Positions 1-9,275 of a DNA stretch of 26,009 nucleotides are shown here, piece by piece. The notes under the pieces were generated by a model. It searched no databases. It was not told the origin of the DNA and saw nothing but the letters and a program-made list of their open reading frames with translations. Position numbers and translations under genes: made by a program. The stretch covers positions 1 to 26,009 of the forward strand of contig JAAZOA010000144.1 in the NCBI GenBank assembly GCA_012798055.1, read 5' to 3'. This DNA comes from Syntrophomonadaceae bacterium (GTDB taxonomy: Bacteria; Bacillota; Syntrophomonadia; Syntrophomonadales; Syntrophomonadaceae). How positions within the stretch are numbered: the stretch's first letter is position 1; the number at the start of each line of letters is the position of its first letter.

Positions 1-878
1 AAATCGAAGAGATAAATTCGGGCATGTATTGCTTCGACGCGCGGGAGGCGTTCCGGGCCTTGGCGCAAATCGGCACCCAAAACGCCCAGGGCGAATATTA
101 CTTGACCGATATCCTGACCATCCTTAAAAACGAAGGGCAGCGGGTGGAGGTCTTGGAACTGGATGCCAGTGAGGACATGTACGGTATCAATGACAGGTTG
201 CAGATGTCCCAGGCGGAATCTATACTGAGAAGGCGCAAAAACGAAGCGCTGATGCGTGCTGGGGTAACCATAATAGATCCGGTTACTACTTACATAGACA
301 GCGAAGTGGAGATTGGCGCCGATACCATAATCTACCCGGGAACCATGATCGAAGGCCGTACCAGGATAGGGAAAGCCTGCGAGATCGGACCCCAAACCCG
401 CATAAGTTCTTCGCAGATCGGCAACAAGGTAACTATAGAAAATTCACGTCTTAAAGAAGCCCAGGTAGGTGATGAATGCACTATCGGGCCCTTCGCATAT
501 CTTCGCCCCCAGGCGGTCCTGCACCGCAAGGTAAAAGTGGGTGACTTCGTGGAGATCAAGAAATCAACCCTGGGCGAGGGCAGCAAAGCCCCGCATCTCA
601 GCTATATCGGTGATGCCAAAGTGGGAAAATATGTCAACATAGGAGCGGGTACCATTACCTGCAACTACGACGGTGCCCATAAATACGAAACCGTCCTGGA
701 AGATGGCGTGTTTATCGGCAGCAACACCAATCTGGTGGCGCCGATTAAAGTGGGGACTCATGCGATTACCGGGGCCGGGTCGACCCTTACGCGGGATGTC
801 CCGGCGGAAACGGTGGCCGTGGAGAGAGCGGAGCAGCGGCATCTGAAAAAGATGAAAAAGAGCACCCCGCACGAATAG
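1..878 (+). CDS. glmU: Bifunctional UDP-GlcNAc pyrophosphorylase / GlcN-1-P acetyltransferase, C-terminal part
   Basis: Partial gene: the frame is open at the left edge and reads I-E-E-I-N-S-G-M-Y-C-F-D before the first in-window ATG at 24, so that ATG is internal. About 290 residues remain: the end of the uridylyltransferase domain and the whole left-handed beta-helix acetyltransferase domain. The helix shows as hexapeptide repeats (IGADTIIYPGTMIEG, IGKACEIGP, VGDECTIGPFAYLRP). The catalytic region is visible as KAPHLSYIGDAKVG followed by GAGTITCNYDG. The family makes UDP-GlcNAc for peptidoglycan in the cytoplasm. The lysine-rich tail ends at TAG 876-878. prs follows after 25 bases, the usual Firmicutes order, so the two are probably co-transcribed. 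Identification is secure; the N-terminus lies outside the window. Confidence 0.97.
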   Translation, partial: IEEINSGMYCFDAREAFRALAQIGTQNAQGEYYLTDILTILKNEGQRVEVLELDASEDMYGINDRLQMSQAESILRRRKNEALMRAGVTIIDPVTTYIDSEVEIGADTIIYPGTMIEGRTRIGKACEIGPQTRISSSQIGNKVTIENSRLKEAQVGDECTIGPFAYLRPQAVLHRKVKVGDFVEIKKSTLGEGSKAPHLSYIGDAKVGKYVNIGAGTITCNYDGAHKYETVLEDGVFIGSNTNLVAPIKVGTHAITGAGSTLTRDVPAETVAVERAEQRHLKKMKKSTPHE

Positions 879-903
879 AATCCCGATATCTGAACGGAGG
901 TCA

Positions 904-1863
904 ATGATGATGAATACTTCCAGGTGGAGGATGAAACTGTTCACCGGCAATGCCAATCCCTATCTTGCCAAAGAGATCGGCAATTACCTGGGGCTCTCCC
1001 TGGCCAAGTCCAACGTGACCCACTTTTCTGATGGTGAAATCAGCGTCGAGATCCACGAGAGTGTGCGCGGGGTCGATACCTTTGTCGTCCAGCCGACTTG
1101 TACTCCTGGCAATGAAAACCTGATGGAGCTCCTCATCATGATCGATGCTTTCCGCCGGGCTTCAGTAGGTCGGATCAATGCGGTCATACCCTATTTCGGA
1201 TATGGCCGGCAGGACCGGAAAAGCCGGGCGCGCGATCCTATCACCGCCAAATTGGTTTCCAATCTGATCGTTGAAGCGGGGGCTGACCGGGTGGTCACAG
1301 TTGACCTGCATGCTACCCAGATCCAGGGATTTTTTGATATACCGGTGGACCATCTCCCCGGAGTCTCAACCCTGGCTGATCACATAGTCAAGAAGCAGTT
1401 GGGCGATAGAGCTGTGGTCGTATCCCCTGACGTGGGCGGGGTGACCAGGGCCCGTAACCTGGCAGCCAAGCTGGGGGCCCCCCTGGCCATCGTCGATAAG
1501 CGCCGGCCGGCTCCAAATGTGTCGGAAATCATGCATGTCATCGGTGAAGTCGAAGGCAAATCAGTGATACTCATCGACGACATAATCGATACCGCGGGTA
1601 CGGTCTGCAATGCGGCCGAAGTGATGATGGAAAAGGGAGCCGCGGAAGTATTCGTATGCTGTACCCATCCGGTTTTCTCCGGTCCAGCCATCGAGAGGCT
1701 GACTGCCGCCCCCTTCAAGGAGATAATAGTAACCAATACCATCCCGGTTCTGGGGGAGAAACTCTTGCCCAATATGAAGGTGCTTTCCATTGCCCCGCTC
1801 ATCGGGGAAGCGATATTGAGGATACACGAAGACTTGTCAGTCAGTAAGATATTCGAAGACTAA
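904..1863 (+). CDS. prs: Ribose-phosphate pyrophosphokinase (PRPP synthetase)
   Basis: Makes PRPP from ribose 5-phosphate and ATP for purine, pyrimidine, His, Trp and NAD synthesis. The length of 319 aa is normal for the class I enzyme. Visible signatures are the flexible loop RQDRKSRARDPITAKL, the divalent-cation/ATP region VVTVDLHATQIQGFFDIPVDHL, and the PRPP loop ILIDDIIDTAGT near residues 220-231. The start is the first of three consecutive ATG codons at 904, with CGGAGG (895-900) just upstream. An internal ATG at 931 is preceded by GGTGGAGG but with no spacer, and starting there would remove the short N-terminal extension the family normally has, so 904 is preferred. It sits directly behind glmU and 90 bases before pth, as in Bacillus. 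Confidence 0.97.
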   Translation: MMMNTSRWRMKLFTGNANPYLAKEIGNYLGLSLAKSNVTHFSDGEISVEIHESVRGVDTFVVQPTCTPGNENLMELLIMIDAFRRASVGRINAVIPYFGYGRQDRKSRARDPITAKLVSNLIVEAGADRVVTVDLHATQIQGFFDIPVDHLPGVSTLADHIVKKQLGDRAVVVSPDVGGVTRARNLAAKLGAPLAIVDKRRPAPNVSEIMHVIGEVEGKSVILIDDIIDTAGTVCNAAEVMMEKGAAEVFVCCTHPVFSGPAIERLTAAPFKEIIVTNTIPVLGEKLLPNMKVLSIAPLIGEAILRIHEDLSVSKIFED

Positions 1864-1953
1864 ATTTGGAATAAATAATAGTCTGGTGGAAGAGGCGCAC
1901 TTTTCGGGTGTGCCTTATGTGCTTGCTCGAATCAACATTCCCGGGGGAAAAGT

Positions 1954-2508
1954 ATGAAAATTATTGTTGGACTCGGTAATCCCGGTCCAGAATACAAAAA
2001 CACCCGCCATAACATCGGCTACATGGTCCTGGAAGAACTGGCCGCCCGCTACCCAGTGGAAAAACAAGACGCCAAATTCGATGCCCTGATCGGGCAAATC
2101 CGGATAGGGGGAGAAAAGGTGCTGCTGGTCAAGCCCCTGACCTATATGAACCTGAGCGGCAGGGCCGTTCAGCCGCTGGTGCATTGGCACAAACTAGACC
2201 TCCAAGACTTGATAGTGGTTTATGACGATATGGATCTGCCCCTGGGCCGCTTGCGCATCCGCGCCGGAGGCGGCAGCGGGGGACACAAAGGTATCAAGTC
2301 GATCATAGAGAGGCTGGGCACCTCTGATTTTGCCCGCATCCGCCTGGGCATTGGCTGGGCAGTTGACCGGGATGCGGTCGACTGGGTACTGGGCAGGTTC
2401 GGCACCGAGGAAGAGGACGAAGCCAGGCATGCAGTTGAGCGGGCGGCGGATGCACTCGAGAAATGGGTCACCGCTGGCCTCGAATCAACTATGAACACCT
2501 ACAACTAA
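1954..2508 (+). CDS. pth: Peptidyl-tRNA hydrolase
   Basis: Cleaves the ester between peptide and tRNA to recycle drop-off peptidyl-tRNAs. In Bacillus it has also been reported to release nascent chains during ribosome-associated quality control. The 184 aa match family length. Active-site residues by alignment to E. coli Pth are Asn9 and His19 in GLGNPGPEYKNTRHN, Asn66 in TYMNLSG and Asp91 in VVYDDMDLPLG. The position equivalent to E. coli Asn114 (GGHNG) is Lys112 here (GGHKG), a substitution also present in other Pth proteins as I recall. ATG 1954 has only a weak G-rich upstream sequence (CGGGGGAAA). No fin gene follows, unlike Bacillus; the next 123 bases hold an inverted-repeat element and then mfd. 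Confidence 0.97.
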   Translation: MKIIVGLGNPGPEYKNTRHNIGYMVLEELAARYPVEKQDAKFDALIGQIRIGGEKVLLVKPLTYMNLSGRAVQPLVHWHKLDLQDLIVVYDDMDLPLGRLRIRAGGGSGGHKGIKSIIERLGTSDFARIRLGIGWAVDRDAVDWVLGRFGTEEEDEARHAVERAADALEKWVTAGLESTMNTYN

Positions 2509-2517
2509 AAACCCAAG

Positions 2518-2595
2518 TGTCAGGGGGACGGGGTTGTTGACACCCCTCTCCAAGTTTAATTGGACTGGGGTGTCAACAACCCCGTCCCCCTGACA
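2518..2595. repeat. Perfect-arm inverted repeat between pth and mfd (REP-like element or strong hairpin)
   Basis: Left arm 2518-2546 and right arm 2567-2595 are exact reverse complements over 29 bp. Inside the 20-base loop TCCAA (2549-2553) can pair with TTGGA (2560-2564). The arm begins TGTCAGGGGGACGGGG. There is no T-run after the right arm, so it is not a classical terminator, although transcript through it would fold strongly. G-rich palindromes of this GGGGACGG type recur in many bacterial genomes as dispersed REP-like or MITE-like units. Only one copy is seen in this window, so the repeat status is inferred. It sits where fin would lie in Bacillus. Confidence 0.85.
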
Positions 2596-2631
2596 TAAGC
2601 GGGCAGCGATGGTGGAGGCCGTCTGGAGGCG

Positions 2632-5600
2632 GTGTCCACCTTTCAGGCTTGGTTTGGAGAAGTCCAGGTCTTATTGGGAAAAGGGCTGGCCGGGGAGAGA
2701 GATGAACAACCAGGGAGGGAACAGGGTTTGAATCAGGAGATATTGGAACAGATAAATAAAAATCTCGACGCTAACAATAAGGTGTTGCTGAGCGGCTTAT
2801 CCGGCTCGGCCCGGAGCTTTGTGATACAGGAAGTTTTCCGCCATGGACCAGGCCGGCTCCTGTACATAGCCCCGGAAGAAGAACGGGCCTATGACCTGGC
2901 TCGGGAACTGCAACAGCTGCTGGGTCGCGAAAAAGTGGCCCTATTCATGGAGCGCGATTTCGTGTTCAAGAGCGAAAATCCCACCCCGTCAGCCATGGAC
3001 AGAATCGCTGCCCTTACAGACCTGGTTATGCACCCCCGCCGCAAGACGATCATTATAACCACGGTGGGCGCCCTCTTGTTCTGCATCATGTCGCCGGCCC
3101 AGATGCAAAAGGCCACCCGCAGCCTGGTCCTGGGCCAGGATGTCGCCTTGCACGATTTGATTCGTGACCTGGTGGGGAGCGGTTATGAACGAGTCGATAC
3201 CGTAACCCGATCGGGGCAGCTGGCTCTGCGGGGCGGTATCTTTGATATCTTTCCCGCTGGAGCCAGGGAACCTTACCGGGCCGACTTTTTCGGGGATACC
3301 GTGGACAGCCTGCGCCGCTTCGATATCAACAGCCAACGCTCCGGGGAAAAAGTTGAACAGGTGGTGATAAGCCCGGCTGATGAAATTGCGGGCGCAGGTC
3401 TGACCAGCTCCCTGCTGGATTATCTGCCGCCTGACAGCCGGATTTTCCTGGACGAACCCGGCGAAATATATAACGCCCTGGATCGCCAGAGCCGCCGTTA
3501 CAGGGAATTCATCAAAGAAGCCCGCAAAGAAGACAACCGCCGGGCAGAACTGGTCCTCTTGGACCGGGAACGGCTGGACACCAGCCTGGACCAGCACCCC
3601 CTGGTGTATCACTCGTTTTTCCCGGGGAACCCGGCGCAGCTTCGTCCTGCATTTTATGCCCATATATCCCAGATCGAGATGGAGCCTTTTTACCACCAAC
3701 CAGAAACCCTGTTCAACAGGATTGCAGACTGGCTGGCCCACGATTACACGGTTAGGATTGCGGTTAGATCAAGTGCCCTGCGCGATGAAATCAGCCGGGA
3801 GCTGACGGACCGGCACCTAGCCGGGGTTGAATTTGTCAAGTCAGACTACCCCCGGGGTTTTATCAGCCAGACCCTAAGGCTGGCCCTGATAACGGACCAC
3901 GATATATGGGGCAAGAAGAGTATGCGCCGTACCCGTTCTAGACCGCCCATCGAACAGCGGGTCTTGGTGGAGGACTTGCAGCGGGGCGACTTTGTGGTCC
4001 ATGAACACTATGGCATTGGCATCTTCCGGGGTGTGACCCAGGTGGAAACTGACGGGGTGACCAGGGAGTATATCCTGCTTCAATATGCTGGCACCGACAA
4101 ACTATACCTGCCGGTGGACAAACTGGATCTGCTGCACAAGTACTCCGGAGATGCGGAGCGTGAACCGCGCCTGAGCAAACTGGGAGGCAGTGAATGGGAG
4201 CGCACCCGCTTGAAAGTGACCCATTCCATCCAGGAGATGGCGAATGAACTCCTCCGGCTCTATACCGAACGGGCGACTACGCCGGGGCATGCTTTCCCCC
4301 CCGATACCCCCTGGCAAGCGCAATTCGAGGACGAATTCCCTTACCAGGAGACCCCGGATCAATTGAAAGCCATCCAGGAGGTCAAACGGGATATGGAGAG
4401 TCCAAGGCCTATGGACCGCCTGGTGTGCGGCGATGTGGGCTATGGCAAGACCGAGGTGGCCCTGCGGGCGGCCTTCAAAGCTTTTATGGATTCGACCCAG
4501 GTAGCCATCCTGGTTCCCACCACAGTTCTGGCTGAACAGCATTACGATACTTTCAGGAAAAGATTCAAAGACTTTCCAGCCCATATCGAAGTCTTGAGCC
4601 GTTTCCGCTCGCCGGCGGAACAGAAAAAGATAGTCGCCGATGTGAGCCGGGGCGCCGTCGATATAGTGATCGCCACTCACCGGCTGCTCTCCAAGGATAT
4701 CAAGTTCAAAAACCTGGGGCTGCTGGTGGTCGACGAGGAACACCGCTTCGGGGTGGCTCAGAAGGAAAAAATAAAGGCCTTGAAAGCCCAGGTGGATGTG
4801 CTCAGTTTGTCGGCCACCCCTATACCCCGGAGTCTGCACATGGGCTTGACTGGACTGCGGGATCTTTCCATAATCGAAACCCCGCCCCCGGGGCGCTATC
4901 CCATCACCACCTTTGTCATGGAATACAACCCGGAGATAGTGAGGGAAGCAGTCCTGGCCGAGGTGGGCCGCAACGGCCAGGTTTTCGTGGTCCATAACCG
5001 CATCCAGGGCATATACCGTTTTGGTGAGGAGCTGCAGAAGCTCCTGCCCGGGGTTAGAATATGCATCGGCCACGGCAGGATGAACGAGGAAGAACTCTCC
5101 CGGACCATGCTCCAGTTCATAAAAGGGGATTACGATGTATTCCTGTGCACCACCATCATAGAGTCAGGCTTGGATATGCCTAATGTAAACACCATAATCA
5201 TCGATATGGCTGACCGCATGGGCTTGGCCCAGCTCTACCAGCTGCGCGGCCGGGTAGGGCGGTCCAATCGGGTGGCCTATGCATATCTCACTTATCACCG
5301 GGATAAAGTGATCACCGAAGCATCCCAGAAGCGCCTGAATGCCATCCGTGAATTCAACGAACTGGGCGCCGGGATCAGGATAGCCCTGCGGGACCTGGAG
5401 ATAAGAGGGGCTGGCAATATTCTGGGCGCCGAACAGCACGGCTACATCAGGGCGGTTGGATTTGACCTGTACGGCCGGCTTCTGGAACAGGAAGCCGCCA
5501 AACTAAAAGGTCAGGTGATGAGCGAGCCTCTCAAGCCCCAGTTGGATATGGATATCGATTACTTCATCCCCGACAGCTATATCCCCGATGCAGGCAGTAA

Positions 5601-5940
5601 AATGCGGATCTACCGCCGGCTATTGCTGGCGGATAAACAGGAGGAAATAGAATCAGTCCGGGAGGAGATCCAGGACCGGTTCGGCCCCCTGCCGGCCCCG
5701 GTGGAGAATTTCCTGCAGGTAGCGGCCTTGCGCCTCAAAGCCCGCGACAAGCAGATCAAAGGCCTGCGCCGCAAGGGTAACGAGATAGAGATCCATCTAG
5801 TCAGTCCGCTGCCCAGTGAGTACCGTCCTCCAGCCGGGCTGCAACTTAAGAAGATCAATCCCCAAACCCTGTCGCTGCGCCTGAACCAGGCCCAGACCCA
5901 GTCCTTGAAGGACCTCCAGGAGTTGCTGGACCGGATCTGA
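2632..5940 (+). CDS. mfd: Transcription-repair coupling factor Mfd
   Basis: DNA translocase that removes RNA polymerase stalled at lesions and recruits UvrA. The 1102 aa are slightly shorter than the usual ~1150. Order: UvrB-homology module (about residues 40-330); RNA-polymerase-interacting CarD-like domain around 440-500 (EDLQRGDFVVHEHYGIGIFRG); helicase core with Walker A GDVGYGKTEVA near 600, DEEH box (VVDEEHRFGV) near 700, LSATPIPRSLHMGLTGLRDL, and motif VI QLRGRVGRS near 870; then the C-terminal TRCF domain with PLKPQLDMDIDYFIP. The start is GTG 2632 with GGAGG at 2625-2629; the spacer of 2 bases is short, so the exact start is less certain than the gene. Two long reverse-strand frames inside it (250 and 323 codons) are shadows. 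Confidence 0.97.
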   Translation: MSTFQAWFGEVQVLLGKGLAGERDEQPGREQGLNQEILEQINKNLDANNKVLLSGLSGSARSFVIQEVFRHGPGRLLYIAPEEERAYDLARELQQLLGREKVALFMERDFVFKSENPTPSAMDRIAALTDLVMHPRRKTIIITTVGALLFCIMSPAQMQKATRSLVLGQDVALHDLIRDLVGSGYERVDTVTRSGQLALRGGIFDIFPAGAREPYRADFFGDTVDSLRRFDINSQRSGEKVEQVVISPADEIAGAGLTSSLLDYLPPDSRIFLDEPGEIYNALDRQSRRYREFIKEARKEDNRRAELVLLDRERLDTSLDQHPLVYHSFFPGNPAQLRPAFYAHISQIEMEPFYHQPETLFNRIADWLAHDYTVRIAVRSSALRDEISRELTDRHLAGVEFVKSDYPRGFISQTLRLALITDHDIWGKKSMRRTRSRPPIEQRVLVEDLQRGDFVVHEHYGIGIFRGVTQVETDGVTREYILLQYAGTDKLYLPVDKLDLLHKYSGDAEREPRLSKLGGSEWERTRLKVTHSIQEMANELLRLYTERATTPGHAFPPDTPWQAQFEDEFPYQETPDQLKAIQEVKRDMESPRPMDRLVCGDVGYGKTEVALRAAFKAFMDSTQVAILVPTTVLAEQHYDTFRKRFKDFPAHIEVLSRFRSPAEQKKIVADVSRGAVDIVIATHRLLSKDIKFKNLGLLVVDEEHRFGVAQKEKIKALKAQVDVLSLSATPIPRSLHMGLTGLRDLSIIETPPPGRYPITTFVMEYNPEIVREAVLAEVGRNGQVFVVHNRIQGIYRFGEELQKLLPGVRICIGHGRMNEEELSRTMLQFIKGDYDVFLCTTIIESGLDMPNVNTIIIDMADRMGLAQLYQLRGRVGRSNRVAYAYLTYHRDKVITEASQKRLNAIREFNELGAGIRIALRDLEIRGAGNILGAEQHGYIRAVGFDLYGRLLEQEAAKLKGQVMSEPLKPQLDMDIDYFIPDSYIPDAGSKMRIYRRLLLADKQEEIESVREEIQDRFGPLPAPVENFLQVAALRLKARDKQIKGLRRKGNEIEIHLVSPLPSEYRPPAGLQLKKINPQTLSLRLNQAQTQSLKDLQELLDRI

Positions 5941-6013
5941 TATTATAAGCTGGGGTTGTAAAGAAAACGAATGAGTTGCTTCAATCATTCAAAAGGCCAA
6001 TAAGAAAGGAGCA

Positions 6014-7645
6014 ATGCCAGTGCCCTTCTCCTCAGATTATGCCCGCAAAATGAGTCCGGCCCAAAAAATCAGTGCCCGGCAGAGGATTATCGAGCCTTCC
6101 CGGCCTTCAGGATCATTTTATCTGCTGGTATGTCTGTCGGCCATAATAGCCACTCTAGGACTACTGGCCAACAGCACTGCGGTTGTCATTGGGGCAATGC
6201 TGGTGGCTCCTTTAATGAGTCCTATTTTCGGCATTGCCCTGGGTCTTGCCAGTGGTGACCGCCAGTTGCTGAAGACCGCCCTGTTAGCCGATATCGCCGG
6301 TATTATCCTGGCAGTAGCTTTGTCGGCTTTGATCGGGATGATACCCCTGCGGCCTGATTTCGGCAGCGAGATTTTGGCTCGCACCCAACCCAATATTTAT
6401 GATGTGCTGATAGCACTGGCTTCAGGATTGGCTGGAGCTTATGCGCTGGTACACGAGAAGATCAGCCCGGTTCTCCCGGGGGTAGCTATCGCCACCGCTT
6501 TGGTACCTCCCCTGGCAGCCTGCGGACTGAACGTGGCGGCAGGCAACTGGCCCCTGGCCTGGGGGGCTTTTTTACTCTTCCTGGTAAACTTCATTGCCAT
6601 CGAATTCGCCGCCGCCAGTGTATTTATGCTGGCCGGCCTGGTGGAATTAGCCCATACCGGCCATAATTCGAAATTTAAAGCAATCTTCAGCAGCATGGGC
6701 GTAAGCCTGCTGATTTTAGTCCTGGCTACTGGATTCATGACCCAAACCCTGATAAAGATAGTCAGTGAGAGGCAGCTGGAGAAACAAATCCGGACAGTTC
6801 TGACTGGCCAACTGGACAAATATGCCGGGGCAAGGTTATCGGAACTGAATTATGCCCAGGAGGGGAGTGAGTTAGAGGTCATAGCCACAGTAATTACTCC
6901 CCAGGGCTTCGCTCCCAAACAGGTGGCAGACCTGGAAGGTTCCTTGAAAGCCATCGTGAACCCACAGGCGGGTTTGATTGTCCGTTCAGTAATTACGGAG
7001 GACGCCGACCGCAACGGGCCGGTATTTGTAAGCGTGCAGGAATTGCGCCAGCGCAGTCAGGCAGTTGAGGAAGCCCGCTATATGAATGACATTTCCCTGA
7101 TCATCAGCGAGGAAATGCGCAAACTGGGTGGAGCTCAGGTAAGCAATGTCAGCAAGGAGGTCAGTGATGACAACAATATAATAACGGCGGTGGTGAGATC
7201 TTACCAGGCCATCACCCCGGCCCAGGTCCAAAAAGTCGAGCAGCGCTTGAATGCTGAAGTGGACAGCCAGATCAGGCTGATAGTGCGCACTGCCATCACC
7301 AAAGACGCTGACTCCCAGGAATTTTTGCATCAAGCCGTGCCTTTCGAAGATGCTTTGCAGGAGCAAGAACTTGATTTGTACAAGCGGATGCTTAACGAAA
7401 TCAATTGGTACCTGCAGCGACAGGTGAGTGGGATCATGGTTGCTGATCTTTGGTTTAAGGAAGGGGATGACCATGCCTTGCAGGTTTATGTAACTGTAAA
7501 AACCCCGGTAATCCTGGCGCCTATGCTGGTAGCCGAACTTCAGGAACACCTGGTACGGTACATAGATCCCCGCATTGTGCTGATCGTCGAATCGAAGGTA
7601 GGAGGGGTTGCCACCGCATCGGAATTATACCAGACCGATGAGTAA
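6014..7645 (+). CDS. DUF389 (TIGR00341-type) membrane protein with triplicated C-terminal domain
   Basis: 543 aa. Residues about 33-250 form the hydrophobic DUF389 core with roughly six membrane segments, including the characteristic NSTAVVIGAMLVAPLMSPIFG and an ATALVPPLAACG segment. The rest is soluble and built from three related modules of about 100 residues. Each ends in a strand-helix-strand unit: TVITPQGFAPKQV...GLIVRSVITEDAD (292-332), AVVRSYQAITPAQV...IRLIVRTAITKDAD (392-433) and VYVTVKTPVILAPML...IVLIVESKVGG (491-531). The biochemical role of the family is not established; a transport or channel role is only a guess. ATG 6014 follows AAGGAG (6006-6011). It lies 73 bases after mfd on the same strand, at a place where Bacillus has spoVT. 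Confidence 0.9.
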   Translation: MPVPFSSDYARKMSPAQKISARQRIIEPSRPSGSFYLLVCLSAIIATLGLLANSTAVVIGAMLVAPLMSPIFGIALGLASGDRQLLKTALLADIAGIILAVALSALIGMIPLRPDFGSEILARTQPNIYDVLIALASGLAGAYALVHEKISPVLPGVAIATALVPPLAACGLNVAAGNWPLAWGAFLLFLVNFIAIEFAAASVFMLAGLVELAHTGHNSKFKAIFSSMGVSLLILVLATGFMTQTLIKIVSERQLEKQIRTVLTGQLDKYAGARLSELNYAQEGSELEVIATVITPQGFAPKQVADLEGSLKAIVNPQAGLIVRSVITEDADRNGPVFVSVQELRQRSQAVEEARYMNDISLIISEEMRKLGGAQVSNVSKEVSDDNNIITAVVRSYQAITPAQVQKVEQRLNAEVDSQIRLIVRTAITKDADSQEFLHQAVPFEDALQEQELDLYKRMLNEINWYLQRQVSGIMVADLWFKEGDDHALQVYVTVKTPVILAPMLVAELQEHLVRYIDPRIVLIVESKVGGVATASELYQTDE

Positions 7646-7882
7646 CCCTCTCATCATCACCAGAGCAGGGAGAACATTTTTTTCGCCCAAAGGGTTAGAA
7701 GCTGAAGGGATCCCTGACCAAGACACAGGCTGTCGATGGCCAAACGAACTTGCTGCTGCCCCGTGACGACAGGTGATTTGAGAAACACCTGCCCTAAAAC
7801 CGGCCGGACCCTTATATGATTAGAATGAGATTAGAATGAGCCCGTAGACTTTACCAAGGGTAAAAACTGGAGGACATCTATT
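7646..7882. other. Intergenic region before citrate synthase
   Basis: 237 bases without a convincing gene. It holds a 6-bp hairpin CAGGTG/CACCTG (7770-7775 with 7786-7791) and two exact tandem copies of GATTAGAATGA (7818-7828, 7829-7839) about 45 bases before the start of citrate synthase. The tandem copies could be part of an operator or chance. I see no sigma-A promoter with good spacing and no T-run terminator after the DUF389 gene. Confidence 0.5.
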
Positions 7883-9244
7883 ATGGAATTCGAAAAAAGC
7901 GAAATCGAAAAATATACAGACAAATACAGCCGGATTTGTCGTGAAGCGAGCCGGATTGACAACAGCCTACATGAAAAATATGGGGTTAAAAGAGGTCTGC
8001 GTGACATAAGCGGAAAAGGGGTTTTAGCGGGAATCACCAACATTTCTTTGATCAAATCCTTCGCTGAAAAGGATGGCCGGAGTGTGCCCTGCGAGGGGCA
8101 ATTGTATTACCGCGGCTACAATATTTTCGACCTGGAGAAAGGGCTGGAAAACGCCAATCGCTTCGGCTTCGAGGAGATAGCCTATCTGCTCTTGTTCGGT
8201 TCCCTGCCCACCCGCCAACAGTTGGAGGAATTCACCAAGATCCTGGCAGGTTGCCGGGATTTGCCCAGAAATTTTGTTCGCGATGTCATCATGAAAGCCC
8301 CCAGTAAAGATATAATGAATTCCCTGACCAAGAGCATCTTGACCCTGGCTTCCTATGACGAGCGGGTAGAGGATTTGTCATTGGACAATGTATTGCGCCA
8401 GTGTCTGACCCTTATCAGCGTTTTTCCCATGTTGTCAGTTTATGGTTACCATGCCTACAACCATTACGAGTGCGACGAAAGTCTGTATATCCATCGACCT
8501 TTGAACAACCTATCCCAGGCTCAAAACATTCTGAGAATCCTGCGGCCGGACAAGGCATACACCGACCTGGAAGCCAAGGTTTTGGATACGGCCCTGGTTC
8601 TGCACATGGAACATGGAGGGGGTAATAACTCCACCTTCACTACCCGGGTGGTTTCATCATCAGGTTCGGATACTTATTCAGTAATGGCTGCAGCCCTGTC
8701 ATCTTTGAAGGGTCCCAAGCACGGGGGAGCCAATTACAAAGTAGTGGAAATGATACAGGATATAAAATCCCAGGTAAGTGATATTAAGGATGAAACAGAG
8801 GTTAGCCGGTACCTGGCGAAAATATTGAACAGAGAAGCTTTTGACAGGCAAGGTTTGATTTATGGGATGGGACATGCGGTATATTCTGTCTCTGATCCCA
8901 GGGCTATCGTATTCAAAGGATTTGTGGAGAAATTGGCTGATGCCAAGGGCCGGAGAGATGATTTCCAGCTCTATGCCCTGATAGAGAGACTGGCCCCGGA
9001 AGTGATCGCCAAAGAGCGGCAAATCTACAAGGGAGTCAGTGCCAACGTCGATTTTTATAGCGGTTTTGTCTACAGCATGCTGGATGTCCCGCTGGAATTG
9101 TATACCCCGCTTTTTGCTATGGCCAGGATTGTGGGGTGGAGTGCCCATCGCCTGGAGGAACTCATCAACGCGGATAAGATAATAAGACCAGCCTATAAGA
9201 GCAACGTCACACTAAGGGAGTACGTGGAAATTGACAATAGGTAA
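7883..9244 (+). CDS. Citrate synthase (clostridial Si-type family, or 2-methylcitrate synthase)
   Basis: Condenses acetyl-CoA (or propionyl-CoA) with oxaloacetate. The 453 aa include a ~45-residue N-terminal extension typical of clostridial members. Catalytic residues are visible: His244 in HMEHGGGNNSTFTTR, His280 in GPKHGGAN, His331 in GMGHAVYSVSDPRA and Asp390 in NVDFYSGFVY. The classical GFGHRVY is GMGHAVY, a variant I associate with clostridial sequences. Sequence alone does not decide between citrate and 2-methylcitrate activity. In an anaerobe the likely role is the oxidative branch to 2-oxoglutarate and glutamate. ATG 7883 has GGAGGA at 7869-7874 with good spacing. Monocistronic: a hairpin terminator follows 31 bases after the stop. 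Confidence 0.95.
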   Translation: MEFEKSEIEKYTDKYSRICREASRIDNSLHEKYGVKRGLRDISGKGVLAGITNISLIKSFAEKDGRSVPCEGQLYYRGYNIFDLEKGLENANRFGFEEIAYLLLFGSLPTRQQLEEFTKILAGCRDLPRNFVRDVIMKAPSKDIMNSLTKSILTLASYDERVEDLSLDNVLRQCLTLISVFPMLSVYGYHAYNHYECDESLYIHRPLNNLSQAQNILRILRPDKAYTDLEAKVLDTALVLHMEHGGGNNSTFTTRVVSSSGSDTYSVMAAALSSLKGPKHGGANYKVVEMIQDIKSQVSDIKDETEVSRYLAKILNREAFDRQGLIYGMGHAVYSVSDPRAIVFKGFVEKLADAKGRRDDFQLYALIERLAPEVIAKERQIYKGVSANVDFYSGFVYSMLDVPLELYTPLFAMARIVGWSAHRLEELINADKIIRPAYKSNVTLREYVEIDNR

Positions 9245-9275
9245 ACCTGTAGGCAACCACGTTTTATCCTAATTG

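Noticed and set aside
2989..5073. Long reverse-strand frames (250 and 323 codons) inside mfd
   Set aside because: They are antisense to an unmistakable Mfd reading frame, have low-complexity composition, and no ribosome site; shadows of GC-rich coding DNA.
7818..7839. Tandem GATTAGAATGA copies as a CRISPR or satellite array
   Set aside because: Only two 11-base copies with no spacer; too short to be an array.
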